Source: CBDDIP01 sp965229005 (lineage in GTDB: Bacteria > Actinomycetota > Acidimicrobiia > Acidimicrobiales > Ilumatobacteraceae). Taken from it: a DNA stretch of 64,000 nucleotides. Both the position numbers and the translations under genes were made by a program. This document shows positions 15,909-25,140 of the stretch, one piece after another. The stretch covers positions 3,472,001-3,536,000 of the forward strand of contig CBDDIP010000002.1 in the NCBI GenBank assembly GCA_965229005.1, in the 5' to 3' direction. Position 1 is the first letter of the stretch, and every line of letters starts with the position of its first letter. The notes under the pieces were generated by a model. The model was given only the letters and a program-made list of their open reading frames with translations. It ran no database searches and had not been told where the DNA came from.

Positions 15909-17902
15909 GAGGACGCCCCTGCGGGCGCTGGGCGGCGCGACAGGAGCTGCACCGGCACCTCGCCACCACGGGCGAGATCCTGGCCCGTGCCCTGGCTGCC
16001 ACCGGCGGGCGGAACCGGCGAGGCGACCACGTGCTCGATGCCGTAGCCGGTGCAGACACCGCAGTCGTAGCAGGGTGTCCAACGACAGTCCTCGAGGCCA
16101 CTGCCGGCGAGCGCGGCCTGCCAGTCGAGCCACAGGAAGTCGGGGTGCAGGCCGGCGGACAGGTGCGCCCACGGCAGCACCTCGTTCTCGTCGCGATGCC
16201 GGTGCACGTACCAGTCGAGCGACAGGCCTTCGGCGGCCATGGCGTGCTCCCACCTGCGGACGTCGAAGTGCTCGCTCCACTCCTGGAAGGTGCCGCCGTC
16301 GCGCCACACCCGTTCGATCACGTTGCCGATGCGGCGATCGCCTCGGGAGACGATGCCCTCGGCCAACGTCGCTGCGGGGTCGTGCCACTTCAGGTTGACG
16401 CCCTTGGCGCGCGACGTCGCCTCACGGACGAGTTGCAACTTGCGGCGCAGCTCGGCCGTGGTGTTCTGGCCGAACCACTGGAAGGGCGTGTGGACCTTGG
16501 GCACGAAGCCGCCGAGGCTGACGGTGACGCTGGCCCGGTTGGTGTGGCGGCGACCGATGGACACGCACTGTCGGGCCAGCTCGGCGATGCCCAACGTGTC
16601 CTCGTCGGTCTCGGTGGGGAGACCGCTGAGGAAGTACAACTTCATCCGCGACCAGCCCTGCGAGTAGGCGCTGTCCACTGCGCTGTACAGGTCCTCCTCG
16701 GTGATCAGCTTGTTGATCACGTTGCGCAACCGCCAGCTGCCTGCCTCGGGGGCGAACGTCAGGCCGCTGCGACGGCCGCCGGACACCTGCCCGGCGAGGC
16801 CGACGGTGAACGCATCGACGCGCAACGACGGCAGGCTGACCGAGATGGTGCCCGCGCCCGGGTCACAGCCCAGCTGGTTCGTGGACGAGTTCGTCGCGGG
16901 CGGGTTGATCGCTTGCAGCACCTGCTCGATGCCGCTGAAGTCGGCGGTGGACAGCGACGTCAGGGCAACCTCGTCGTAGCCCGTGCGGCGCAGCCCATCG
17001 GCGATCATCGTGCGCACCTGCTCGGCCGGCCGCTCGCGCACCGGACGGGTGATCATCCCCGCCTGGCAGAAGCGACAGCCACGGGTGCAGCCGCGGAAGA
17101 CCTCCACGCTGAGGCGGTCGTGGACCACCTCGGTCAGCGGCGCCAGCGGTCGCTTCGGGTACGGCCACGCGCCGAGATCGGCAACGGTGCGCTTGTGGAC
17201 CTCCGCGGGGATGTCGGCGTACTTCGGCGTGACCGCGACCAGGCGCTCTCCGTCGTAGGCGACGTCGTACATGGACGGCACGTACACCCCGGGGATCTTG
17301 GCCAGCGCCCGCAGCACCCATTCGCGTGAACCCTCGGTGCGGCCGCCGGCCTTCCACTCGTGGACGACCTCGGTGATCTCGCCGATCACTTCCTCGCCCT
17401 CGCCGAGGACGGCAACGTCGATGAAGTCGGCCAGCGGTTCGGGGTTGAACGCACAGTGACCGCCGATGACGACCAGCGGGTCGGTGGGGCCGCGGCGGGC
17501 GCTGCGCACCGGCACCCCGGCAAGGTCGACCATGTTGAGCACGTTCGTGTAGACGAGCTCGGCGGACAGGTTGAAGGCGATCAGGTCGAACTCGTCGGCG
17601 GCGCGGTGGGTGTCGACCGAGAACAGCGGGACGCGGCGGTCGCGCATCAGCGCCTCGAGGTCGTGCCAGGGCGCATAGGTGCGCTCGGCGACGGCGTCGT
17701 CGCGCTCGTTCAGCAGTTCATAGAGGATCTGCAGCCCCTGGTTGGGCAGGCCGATTTCGTAGGTATCGGGATAGGCCAGCAGCCAGTTCACCTTGCCCGG
17801 AGCGATCCGGGGAGTGACGGCGCCATCCTCGCAACCGATGTAACGGGCAGGCTTGTTCACCCGAGCCAGGAGCGGTTCGATCCGCGCCCAGAGCGAAGTC
17901 AT
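15905..17902 (-). CDS. B12-binding radical SAM protein, TIGR03960 family
   Basis: 665 residues. The N-terminal part resembles a cobalamin-binding Rossmann domain (VNWLLAYPDTYEIGLPNQGLQILYELLNE, starting at residue ~30). The radical SAM cluster motif is CTRGCRFCQ (C-x3-C-x2-C). A C-terminal Cys group, CYDCGVC, could hold another iron-sulfur cluster. The family modifies an unknown target. The ATG at 17902 is chosen because the minus-strand hexamer TAACCT lies 8 nt upstream and residues before it are unconserved. It overlaps the DUF2344 gene by 4 bp and leads toward rne, rplU and rpmA. Confidence 0.88.
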   Translation of the reverse strand: MTSLWARIEPLLARVNKPARYIGCEDGAVTPRIAPGKVNWLLAYPDTYEIGLPNQGLQILYELLNERDDAVAERTYAPWHDLEALMRDRRVPLFSVDTHRAADEFDLIAFNLSAELVYTNVLNMVDLAGVPVRSARRGPTDPLVVIGGHCAFNPEPLADFIDVAVLGEGEEVIGEITEVVHEWKAGGRTEGSREWVLRALAKIPGVYVPSMYDVAYDGERLVAVTPKYADIPAEVHKRTVADLGAWPYPKRPLAPLTEVVHDRLSVEVFRGCTRGCRFCQAGMITRPVRERPAEQVRTMIADGLRRTGYDEVALTSLSTADFSGIEQVLQAINPPATNSSTNQLGCDPGAGTISVSLPSLRVDAFTVGLAGQVSGGRRSGLTFAPEAGSWRLRNVINKLITEEDLYSAVDSAYSQGWSRMKLYFLSGLPTETDEDTLGIAELARQCVSIGRRHTNRASVTVSLGGFVPKVHTPFQWFGQNTTAELRRKLQLVREATSRAKGVNLKWHDPAATLAEGIVSRGDRRIGNVIERVWRDGGTFQEWSEHFDVRRWEHAMAAEGLSLDWYVHRHRDENEVLPWAHLSAGLHPDFLWLDWQAALAGSGLEDCRWTPCYDCGVCTGYGIEHVVASPVPPAGGSQGTGQDLARGGEVPVQLLSRRPAPAGASS

Positions 17903-17910
17903 GTGAACCC

Positions 17911-17916
17911 AGGTTA
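17911..17916 (-). promoter_or_regulatory. -10 hexamer, leaderless type
   Basis: TAACCT on the minus strand ends 8 nt before the ATG at 17902 of the radical SAM gene. Confidence 0.5.
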
Positions 17917-17972
17917 CCGGGGAGACGACGGTCACAGGCGGATGCGGGAGGAGCGCGGTCGAACTGGAGTTC

Positions 17973-18030
17973 GGGTGAGCGAGCGCAGCGAGCGAACACG
18001 GCAGGCGAGCGCAGCGAGCCCGAGATGAAC
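17973..18030. repeat. interspersed GCGAGCGNAGCGAGC repeat, copy 1
   Basis: 58 bp, beginning GGGTGAGCGAGCG and ending AGATGAAC, nearly identical to 26206-26264 (a few substitutions and one inserted base). It lies between the end of rodA and the radical SAM gene. It contains short inverted and direct repeats of AGCGAGC. No coding frame is supported. Confidence 0.85.
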
Positions 18031-18106
18031 AGTTGCCAGATCTCCGGCTCACGCGTGAGTGTCGCGAGACCCGCGTCGAGCTGCTCGGCGCGTGAGCGAA
18101 AGCCGA

Positions 18107-19270
18107 CTACCGATACCTTCTCATGTGGACGGACTGGACGAGGCCCATGATGGCGAAAAAGGTCACCAGGCTGGAGCCGCCGTAGGAGATGAACGGCAGC
18201 GGCAGGCCGGTGATCGGCATCACGCCGACGGTCATCGCCACGTTCTGGAACAGCTGCCACAGCAGCATCGTGAACGCTCCGGCGCACAGGTAGGTGCCGA
18301 GCATGTCGCGCGACAGGTGGGCGATGCGCCAGATCCTGAACAGCATGATCGCGAACAACCCGACCACCACACCACAACCGACCAGCCCGAACTGCTCGCC
18401 GATCGCCGAGAACGGGAAGTCGGCCCACTGCACCGGGATGTCACCCGAGTTCGTGATCGGCGCCTTCAACCAGCCCTTGCCGGTGATCCCGCCCGTGGCG
18501 ATGGCGCGCACGGCGTTGCGTCCCTGGTAGGCCACGTCGCGCAGCGCAGGATTGCTCGTGTCCTGGTTGAAGAAGACCGTGATCCGGTCGAGCTGGTACT
18601 CGTTGACGATGCCACTGACGATCGCTGCGCCGACGGTCATCGCCGACAGCACGGTGATCAGGAAGATGTACTTCGGGCGTGCCCCGGCGACGAGCATCAC
18701 CCCCATCACCATGGCGATCAGCACCGACGAGGTGCCGAGGTCGGGCTGGATGATGACGAGTGCCGCCGGAACGCCGACGAGCAGCAGTCCGCTGATGAAG
18801 CGGGCGTAGTCGACGTCCCCGTCGCGTTCGTCCTCGCCGAGGTACGCGGCGAGCGCGAGGAGCACGGTGAACTTGGCGAACTCGGCAGGCTGGAGCTTCA
18901 GCGGCCCGACGTCGAAGCTCAGCCGGGCGCCGCTGCTGACCGCGCCGGCGAGGATGACGAGGACCAGGAACATGAGCGTCACGCCATAGAGGAACCGCGC
19001 CCGCTCCTTCCACCAGTCGTAGTCCACCGACATCACCACGACCATGCCGACGACGGCACCGATGAGGAAAATCTCCTGGCGGGTGACGAACAGGTACGGG
19101 TTGGAGAACTTGCTGTGCGACGCCGAGTAGATGACGGCGAGGCCGATGACCGACAGCGCCGACTGCGCCATCAGCAGCACCCAGTCGATGTTGCGACTCG
19201 GTGAGCCCGGGCTCGAGCGGATGTTGCCGAGACCGGAGTCCGGCTTGCGCTGCATGAACGACAGGGTCAT
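18107..19270 (-). CDS. rodA: RodA peptidoglycan polymerase (SEDS)
   Basis: 387 residues with about ten hydrophobic segments, of the SEDS family that polymerises lipid II with its cognate class B penicillin-binding protein. Family motifs include the external-loop region DVGPLKLQPAEFAKF with the catalytic-type Asp nearby, IIQPDLGTSSV, and the C-terminal PFISYGGSSLVTFF. The start at 19270 has AAGGA 12 nt upstream; an internal ATG at 19255 is possible. It follows mrdA by 9 bp at the end of the mreBCD-mrdA-rodA elongasome run. Confidence 0.94.
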   Translation of the reverse strand: MTLSFMQRKPDSGLGNIRSSPGSPSRNIDWVLLMAQSALSVIGLAVIYSASHSKFSNPYLFVTRQEIFLIGAVVGMVVVMSVDYDWWKERARFLYGVTLMFLVLVILAGAVSSGARLSFDVGPLKLQPAEFAKFTVLLALAAYLGEDERDGDVDYARFISGLLLVGVPAALVIIQPDLGTSSVLIAMVMGVMLVAGARPKYIFLITVLSAMTVGAAIVSGIVNEYQLDRITVFFNQDTSNPALRDVAYQGRNAVRAIATGGITGKGWLKAPITNSGDIPVQWADFPFSAIGEQFGLVGCGVVVGLFAIMLFRIWRIAHLSRDMLGTYLCAGAFTMLLWQLFQNVAMTVGVMPITGLPLPFISYGGSSLVTFFAIMGLVQSVHMRRYR

Positions 19271-19279
19271 GAGCGACGA

Positions 19280-21571
19280 TCAGTCCTTGATGCCCGACTC
19301 AGCACCGCCGAGGCAGGTTGCGTCGGTCAGCGGGTTCGCCGGCGCGGGCACCGACGTGTTGAGGTCGAGCTGGTCGCTGATCTGCACCGGATCTGGGTTG
19401 TTGCGTCCGGCGAGCATGCCGAAGATGCACTTGACCACGGGAGCAGCGGCACGAGCGCCGTACCCGGACTTCTCCAAGTACGCGGTGATCGTGTACGGCA
19501 TCGCCGGGCTCTCGCTGAACGCGGTGAACACCGACGAGTCGTTCCACGGGTAGTTGCCCGCGCCCTGGGCGGTGCCGGTCTTGCCGTACAGGGGTGTGTC
19601 CTCGAGGAAGCCCTGGAACAGGTACTCCCCGGTGGTCGAGTGGTAGAAGGTCTTCGGGTAGTACGTGCCCGGGCCGCGAATCACACGCTCGAGCCCGGCG
19701 AGGATCGGCCCGTAGGTCTCGGGCGGCATGGCCAGCTGACCCTTGACGTCCGGTCCGTCGTTGGAGCTGATGACGGTGGCGACCGACAGGTCGGCCACCT
19801 CCGGCGCCTTGTCGGGTGTGAGCGGGGCGAGGATCGCCTTGACGATGTGCGGCGTCAGCAGGAACCCGTCGTTGGCCAGCGCGCTGTAGGCGTTGGCCAG
19901 CTGCAGCGGTGTCGCCGCGAAGAGGCCCTGGCCGATGGACACCTGGACGTTGTCGCCAACGGTGAGGCGGCCCACTTCGCCCTTCGCCAGCACGCCCTTG
20001 GCGACGAGGTCGGCTTTGACGGCGGAGTCGGGCACGCGCCCACCCCACTCGAACGGCAGCTCGATGCCGGTGCGGTTGCCGAAGCCGAACTGCTCGAGGT
20101 GCTGCTTCAGCGCGGTGCGCGTGTCCTCGCTCCAGTAGAAGAGCTCACCGAGGTGGTAGAAGAACGCGTCCGACGACACGGCCAGCGCGTCCTCGACGGT
20201 GATCGTGCCGTACTTGCTCGGCACGCCCGACGCGTTCGACGCGTTCTTGAAGATGCACTTGGCCAGCCCACCGTTCTGCTGGCAGTCCGGCTTGGGGATG
20301 CCGTACAGCGTGTAGGTGCCCTCGTCGAGGAACTCCTCGTTGGGTTGCAGGAGCCCGGCGTCCATCGCCGACCAGGCGATGAACGGTTTGATGGTCGAGC
20401 CGATGTTGTAGCGACCCTGCACCGCGCGGTTGACGAGAATTGACTTGTCGGGGTCGTCCGTGGCCGGGAACAACTGGTTGAACTTCTCGCCACTGATGTT
20501 GGACACCATCCAGCGGTTGTCGAACGTCGGGTAGCTGGCCATCGCCAGGATGTGGCCGTTGGTGTGGTCCTCGACCACCACCGAGCCGGCTGGCGCCTTG
20601 AACGGCACCCACTCCTGCGTCGCGTACTCCTTCGAGCTGTAGTACACCCGCCGGGTCGGGTCCTTCGGGTCGATGCCGTTGTGTGCCAGACCGCAGGTCG
20701 TGCGTTCTTCCGGGTCGTCGGTGCAGTAGCTCAGCGGCAGCTCGCGCTGGTTCTTGAGCTCGGTCTCCAGCGTCTGCTCGGCGTACTGCTGCACGTCGAG
20801 GTCGATCGTCAGCTGCACGTCCTGACCGGCCACCGGCAGGACGCGTTCCTCGTCCAGCTCGCGCACGATCGACCCGGTGGCGTCGATCTCGAAGACGCGC
20901 TTGCCCCAGTTGCCGTGCAGCACGTTCTCCAGCTGCAGCTCGACACCGAACTGGCCGACCTTCTCGTTGCGGTTGTAACCCTCGCCGAGGTACTTCGACA
21001 GCGTCTCCTTGGTGATGCCGCCCATGTAGCCCACGACGTGGCTGGCCAGCGGCGCGTAGGGGTAGATGCGTTGCCACTCCTCGGTGACGTCGACGCCGGG
21101 GTAGTCCTCGCTGCGCTCCTTGAGGAAGGTCACCGTGTTCTCCGACACGTCCTCCTTCAAGGGCAGCGGCAGCAGCTGGCTGTAGATCTGGCCCTTCGTG
21201 CACTTCGGCACGGTCGGCTCGCCGAAGCAGGGGTCGAAGCGCTTCATCAGCTCCTCGTACGGCACGCCGAGCGGCCCAGCGAGTCGCTGGAACAGCGCCG
21301 TGCGCGCGGCACGCTTGCGGATCACCGCCCAGTCGACGGTGACGGTGAGGATGCGGCGGTTGTCGGCCAGCACGCGCCCCTTCGTGTCGAAGATGCGGCC
21401 GCGCTCGGGCGCCACGTACACCGTGCGCGTCTTGGCTGCATCGACCTTCGACTGGTAGTCGGCGGCCTGCACGCCCTGCAGGAACCACAGCCGGGTGCCG
21501 ATGGCGCCGAGCAGCAGCAGCGACACCATGGCGAGCATCCCCAGCCGCGTGGAGCGCTTGTCAACGGCCAT
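19280..21571 (-). CDS. mrdA: penicillin-binding protein 2
   Basis: 763 residues. It is a class B transpeptidase that cross-links peptidoglycan during elongation. It has one N-terminal membrane segment (about 9-30), a dimerisation/pedestal domain beginning ERGRIFDTKGRVLADN, and a transpeptidase domain with the active-site Ser392-T-I-Lys395, the second motif Ser466-S-D and Lys664-T-G. It is somewhat longer than many PBP2 proteins, with an extra Asp/Glu-rich loop around 280-320 carrying two Cys. A CGCCCC/GGGGCG hairpin (21593-21608) lies between mreD and this gene. Confidence 0.94.
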   Translation of the reverse strand: MAVDKRSTRLGMLAMVSLLLLGAIGTRLWFLQGVQAADYQSKVDAAKTRTVYVAPERGRIFDTKGRVLADNRRILTVTVDWAVIRKRAARTALFQRLAGPLGVPYEELMKRFDPCFGEPTVPKCTKGQIYSQLLPLPLKEDVSENTVTFLKERSEDYPGVDVTEEWQRIYPYAPLASHVVGYMGGITKETLSKYLGEGYNRNEKVGQFGVELQLENVLHGNWGKRVFEIDATGSIVRELDEERVLPVAGQDVQLTIDLDVQQYAEQTLETELKNQRELPLSYCTDDPEERTTCGLAHNGIDPKDPTRRVYYSSKEYATQEWVPFKAPAGSVVVEDHTNGHILAMASYPTFDNRWMVSNISGEKFNQLFPATDDPDKSILVNRAVQGRYNIGSTIKPFIAWSAMDAGLLQPNEEFLDEGTYTLYGIPKPDCQQNGGLAKCIFKNASNASGVPSKYGTITVEDALAVSSDAFFYHLGELFYWSEDTRTALKQHLEQFGFGNRTGIELPFEWGGRVPDSAVKADLVAKGVLAKGEVGRLTVGDNVQVSIGQGLFAATPLQLANAYSALANDGFLLTPHIVKAILAPLTPDKAPEVADLSVATVISSNDGPDVKGQLAMPPETYGPILAGLERVIRGPGTYYPKTFYHSTTGEYLFQGFLEDTPLYGKTGTAQGAGNYPWNDSSVFTAFSESPAMPYTITAYLEKSGYGARAAAPVVKCIFGMLAGRNNPDPVQISDQLDLNTSVPAPANPLTDATCLGGAESGIKD

Positions 21572-21616
21572 CGGGACAGTCTTGCTCGCGACCGCCCCGT
21601 GAGGGGCGCGCGCTGA

Positions 21617-22141
21617 TCATTCGGGGATGGCCTTCCACTTCGGCCGCTTGACGGCCATGCACCATCGACCGAGCGGCAGCAGCAACGGGCTCAGGACGGT
21701 GGCGGCCGCCGCGACGATGAGCACGATCTCGATCAGGTGGACGTTGATCAAGCCGTCCTCGCCAGTGAGCATGAGCGCTGCCGGTTGGGACGCTTCCCCG
21801 ATGGCCGCGCCGACGAAGCAGAACAACGAGGCCAGCCACCACTGCGGGTCGGGGGTGATGCTGAGCACGTACCCGGCGACCAGGCCGGCGACGCCGTAGG
21901 CCAGCGCGGAGATGCCGAGCGGCGTGCCGACGCCGAGGTCGTACATCATCCCGAGGACGAAGCCGGCCAGCGCTCCGCGCTCGGAACCACCGGTGGCACC
22001 GGCGGCGACGACGAGCGCGAGCACGACTTGCACCACGACGGTGTCGATCGTGTAGCGGGCACAGACCACCCGCTGGATCGCGACGAACACCAGGCCCACC
22101 GGCACCAAACGGACCAGCGGACCGAACAGGATCGATCGCAC
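21617..22141 (-). CDS. mreD: rod shape-determining protein MreD
   Basis: 174 residues, mostly hydrophobic, of the MreD type: repeated helices with a conserved central GFVLGMMYDLGVGTPLGISALAYGVAGL segment (starting GFVLG). It is an inner-membrane part of the elongasome. The GTG start at 22141 is 3 nt after the mreC stop. Identification rests on that segment and on position between mreC and mrdA. Confidence 0.88.
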   Translation of the reverse strand: MRSILFGPLVRLVPVGLVFVAIQRVVCARYTIDTVVVQVVLALVVAAGATGGSERGALAGFVLGMMYDLGVGTPLGISALAYGVAGLVAGYVLSITPDPQWWLASLFCFVGAAIGEASQPAALMLTGEDGLINVHLIEIVLIVAAAATVLSPLLLPLGRWCMAVKRPKWKAIPE

Positions 22142-22144
22142 CCG

Positions 22145-23203
22145 TCAGGCCTTCTGGTTCGGCAGGTAGAGCACCACGGCGATGAAGATCAGCTGGCTGA
22201 GGCGCGTGTTCGGTGTGACCTCGACGACCGGCGAGCGGTTGCCGCTGACGGTCTCGACGCGGCTGATGACACCGATCGGCAAGCCCTGCGGGAACAGGTC
22301 GTCGGTGCCGCCGGCCGTCTTGACGACGGCGCCGACCTTCAGATCTCGGTCGTCGACGAGCGTGAGCAACATCGGCTTCCCGGCGCCCTGCCCTTGCAGG
22401 TTGCCGGTCTCGCGAACCACGGTCACATCGGGCAGGGTCGACGTCGTGGTCGTGTTCACCGACGTGCCGGGCACCGTGCCGCCGCTGGTGTCACCGGGAG
22501 CGAGCGTCGGCGTCGCGCCCTCGTTGATCACGCCCTGCGTGGTCGTCGTGACCGACGGGGTCGTCGTGGTCGTCGAGGTCGTGTCGGCGGGGAGGCCGCT
22601 CGGCGTCGTCGAACCGGTCGGCGGCGGGCTGATCGGCAGGTCGATGTCGGACTGCAGCACCTCGGCGCGCACCGAGAACTGCGGATCGGTGAGCAGCAGG
22701 ACGAGCGACGAGTTGGACGACACCTGGGTGATCCGCCCGATGAGCCCGGAGCTGTCGACCACCGGCATGCCGACGCGGATGCCGTCGTTGCTGCCCTTGT
22801 TGATCTGGACGGTGTTCTGGAAGTTGCTCGGCGCGAGGTTGATGACGCGACCGGCGACGCGCGGGAAGTTGCCGGCAGCCGTCAGCCGGTTCACCTTGAG
22901 CAGTTCGTAGTACTCGAGGATCGCCGCGCGGGCTTCCACCTCGGCACCTCGCTGCGCATCGAGCTGGTCGCGCAACCGAGCGTTCTCGTCCTGCAGATCG
23001 TCGTAGTTGCTGATGGAGTACCAGACGTTGGCGATCGGCTTGGCGATCGCCTCGACCGCGGTGTCGAACGGGTGCAGCACCGTGTCGAACCCGCTGCGGG
23101 CGCGTTCGATGACGGCGTTGCCACGGCGATCGAGCGTGACGAACAACAGGCAGGTGAGCACGAGCAGGACGAAGACGCGCCAGCGGCTCAGGTTGGAGAA
23201 CAT
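22145..23203 (-). CDS. mreC: rod shape-determining protein MreC
   Basis: 352 residues. It has an N-terminal membrane segment (about 8-24), a coiled coil (about 68-105) and the beta-rich MreC core (VAGRVINLAPSNFQNTVQINKG, GLIGRI, then VGAVVKTAGG and FPQGLPIGVI). It scaffolds MreB with the penicillin-binding protein in the periplasm. Unusually, the core is split by a Thr/Pro/Gly-rich insertion at about 185-264, which looks like a flexible spacer. It sits 16 bp after mreB and 3 bp before mreD. Confidence 0.92.
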   Translation of the reverse strand: MFSNLSRWRVFVLLVLTCLLFVTLDRRGNAVIERARSGFDTVLHPFDTAVEAIAKPIANVWYSISNYDDLQDENARLRDQLDAQRGAEVEARAAILEYYELLKVNRLTAAGNFPRVAGRVINLAPSNFQNTVQINKGSNDGIRVGMPVVDSSGLIGRITQVSSNSSLVLLLTDPQFSVRAEVLQSDIDLPISPPPTGSTTPSGLPADTTSTTTTTPSVTTTTQGVINEGATPTLAPGDTSGGTVPGTSVNTTTTSTLPDVTVVRETGNLQGQGAGKPMLLTLVDDRDLKVGAVVKTAGGTDDLFPQGLPIGVISRVETVSGNRSPVVEVTPNTRLSQLIFIAVVLYLPNQKA

Positions 23204-23219
23204 GCGGGGCGAGGACCGG

Positions 23220-24254
23220 TCAGTCGTCGCCGCCGAGCGACATCAACCCCCGCATGGCGTCGATGTTCTCGAGCGCTCGACCGGACCCGATGACCACGCT
23301 GTACAGCGGCTCCGGTGCGATGTTGATGGGCATGCCCGTCTCATGCGCCAGCCGCCGATCGAGACCGGCGAGCAGTGCCCCGCCACCGGTGATCATGATG
23401 CCCTGCTCCATGATGTCGGCAGCAAGTTCGGGCGGCGTCTTGTCGAGCGTGGTCTTCACGGCATCGACGATGGCGGACACCGGCTCCGCCAGCGCTTCGC
23501 GGACCTGCTCGGTGGTGAGCGGCACGGTGCGCGGCAAGCCGCTGATGAGGTCGCGGCCACGGATGTCGGCGGTCAGCTCGTCGTCGAGCGGCCATGCCGA
23601 ACCCATGTGGATCTTGATCTCCTCGGCGGTGCGATCGCCGATGGCGAGGGAGAACTCCTTCTTCACGTACTGCAGCACGGCGTCGTCGAGCTCGTCGCCG
23701 GCGACGCGCACGGACTGCGCGGTGACGATGCCGCCCAACGAGATGACGGCGACTTCCGTGGTACCACCACCGATGTCGACGATCATGTTGCCGCTCGGCT
23801 CATGCACCGGCATGTCGCTGCCGATCGCCGCGGCCATCGGCTCTTCGATGATGTGCACGGGCTTGCGCGCACCGGCATACTCCGCTGCGTCCTGCACGGC
23901 GCGCTGCTCGACACCGGTGATGCCCGACGGCACGCAGATCACCATGCGCGGCTTGCTCCAGCGGCTGGCGTGCACCTTCTGGATGAAGAAGCGCAGCATC
24001 TTCTCGCAGACCTCGAAGTCGGCGATGACGCCGTCCTTCAACGGGCGCACGGTCTTGATCCGACCCGGCGTGCGCCCCATCATCCGCTTGGCCTCGAGGC
24101 CGACCGCGACGGGGCGACCGTCGGTGACGTCGATGGCCACGACGGAGGGCTCGTTCAACACGATGCCCTGCCCGCGCGCGTAGATCAGGGTGTTCGCCGT
24201 GCCGAGGTCGATGGCCAGGTCTCGACCAAGCGCAAGTGGGTTGTTACGAGCCAT
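23220..24254 (-). CDS. mreB: rod shape-determining protein MreB
   Basis: 344 residues. It is a bacterial actin that guides lateral wall synthesis. Actin-fold motifs: phosphate-1 DLAIDLGTANTLIY, connect-1, phosphate-2 IVDIGGGTTEVAVISLGG (starting IVDIGG) and adenosine motif ITGGGALLAGL. The ATG at 24254 has GGAGAAGG upstream and is preferred to one 9 codons further upstream. It is the first gene of mreBCD-mrdA-rodA. Its presence indicates rod-type elongation machinery rather than the polar-growth system of mycobacteria. Confidence 0.96.
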   Translation of the reverse strand: MARNNPLALGRDLAIDLGTANTLIYARGQGIVLNEPSVVAIDVTDGRPVAVGLEAKRMMGRTPGRIKTVRPLKDGVIADFEVCEKMLRFFIQKVHASRWSKPRMVICVPSGITGVEQRAVQDAAEYAGARKPVHIIEEPMAAAIGSDMPVHEPSGNMIVDIGGGTTEVAVISLGGIVTAQSVRVAGDELDDAVLQYVKKEFSLAIGDRTAEEIKIHMGSAWPLDDELTADIRGRDLISGLPRTVPLTTEQVREALAEPVSAIVDAVKTTLDKTPPELAADIMEQGIMITGGGALLAGLDRRLAHETGMPINIAPEPLYSVVIGSGRALENIDAMRGLMSLGGDD

Positions 24255-24353
24255 CACGTACCTTCTCCAGGCTGCGACCAAGACATGGCCGATGACCGCC
24301 GCACGGGCACAACAGCGCGCGGTCTGGGCGCAGTGTAGTTCGGCGGCAGTTTG

Positions 24354-24764
24354 TTACAGATTCGGGAAGAAGATGGAGATCTCGCGCTGCGCGGACTCCA
24401 GTGAATCGCTGCCGTGCACGAGGTTCTCGGTGAACGAGCTGCTCAGATCGCCACGGATCGTGCCGCCGGCGGCCTTGCGCGAGTTGGTCGCGCCCATCAG
24501 GGTGCGCATCACTTCCCACGTGTCTTCCGGACCCTCGACGACCATCGCCACGACCGGGCCGGAGCTCATGAACTCGACGAGTCCGGCGTAGAACGGCTTG
24601 CCGACGTGATCGGCGTAGTGGCGGGCCAACGTGTCGGCGTCGAGCTGACGGAGGTCCATGGCGACGATGGCGAGGTCTTTGGCCTCGATGCGGGCAACGA
24701 TGGTGCCGACCAGCTTGCGCTGGACGGCATCGGGCTTGAGCAGGACGAGCGTGCGATCAGACAT
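24354..24764 (-). CDS. ndk: nucleoside diphosphate kinase
   Basis: 136 residues of normal length. It transfers the gamma-phosphate between nucleotides through a phospho-His. Motifs: RTLVLLKPDAVQRKLVG, LRQLDADTLARHYADH, and around the active site a His in NLVHGSDSLESAQREISIFF (starting NLVHGSD). The ATG at 24764 is chosen; TAGCGT lies 10 nt upstream. folC, its usual neighbour, is separated from it by the DUF559-like gene and its palindromes. Confidence 0.96.
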   Translation of the reverse strand: MSDRTLVLLKPDAVQRKLVGTIVARIEAKDLAIVAMDLRQLDADTLARHYADHVGKPFYAGLVEFMSSGPVVAMVVEGPEDTWEVMRTLMGATNSRKAAGGTIRGDLSSSFTENLVHGSDSLESAQREISIFFPNL

Positions 24765-24844
24765 ACGGCCAGCCACGCTACCGGCGCCACTCCCCCGCCA
24801 TGGGCGCGATCACCGAGTGATCTCGCTCACATCACCGCACCGCC

Positions 24845-25045
24845 GATCCGAGTATCGAACGCGCGGACCACCGCGCGCTCGATACTCGGATCAGAGCCAC
24901 CCGAGTACTGAACGCGCGACCACCGCGCGTTCGATACTCGGATCGGCATCACCCGAGTACTGAACGCGCGACCACCGCGCGCTCGATACTCGGATCAGAG
25001 CCACCCGAGTACTGAACGCGCGACCACCGCGCGCTCGATGCTCGG
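24845..25045. repeat. four tandem palindromes, 52-53 bp period
   Basis: Units begin at 24848, 24901, 24953 and 25005. Each is a long hairpin: arms of about 18-22 bp such as CCGAGTATCGAACGCGCG and its complement with 0-2 mismatches, around a 4-5 nt loop (ACCA). In the first copy the arms extend to 22 bp (24845-24892). Between units is an 11-nt segment of the type ATCAGAGCCAC. The array fills most of the 376-bp gap between the ndk start and the DUF559-like gene; the remaining ~95 bp before 25141 should hold that gene's promoter. Confidence 0.95.
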
Positions 25046-25140
25046 GCCTGTGGCTCGGCCCGGTGGTTGCGCGATGCACATCCGCCGATACGTTCCTCGG
25101 CCGGCTTCCCCCGAACCTCACCGACGTTCGAGGAGCCCGC

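Noticed and set aside
24845..25045. CRISPR-like array with 52-bp period
   Set aside because: The units are near-complete palindromes with only ~11-nt, nearly identical gaps, so there are no unique spacers, and no cas genes are near.
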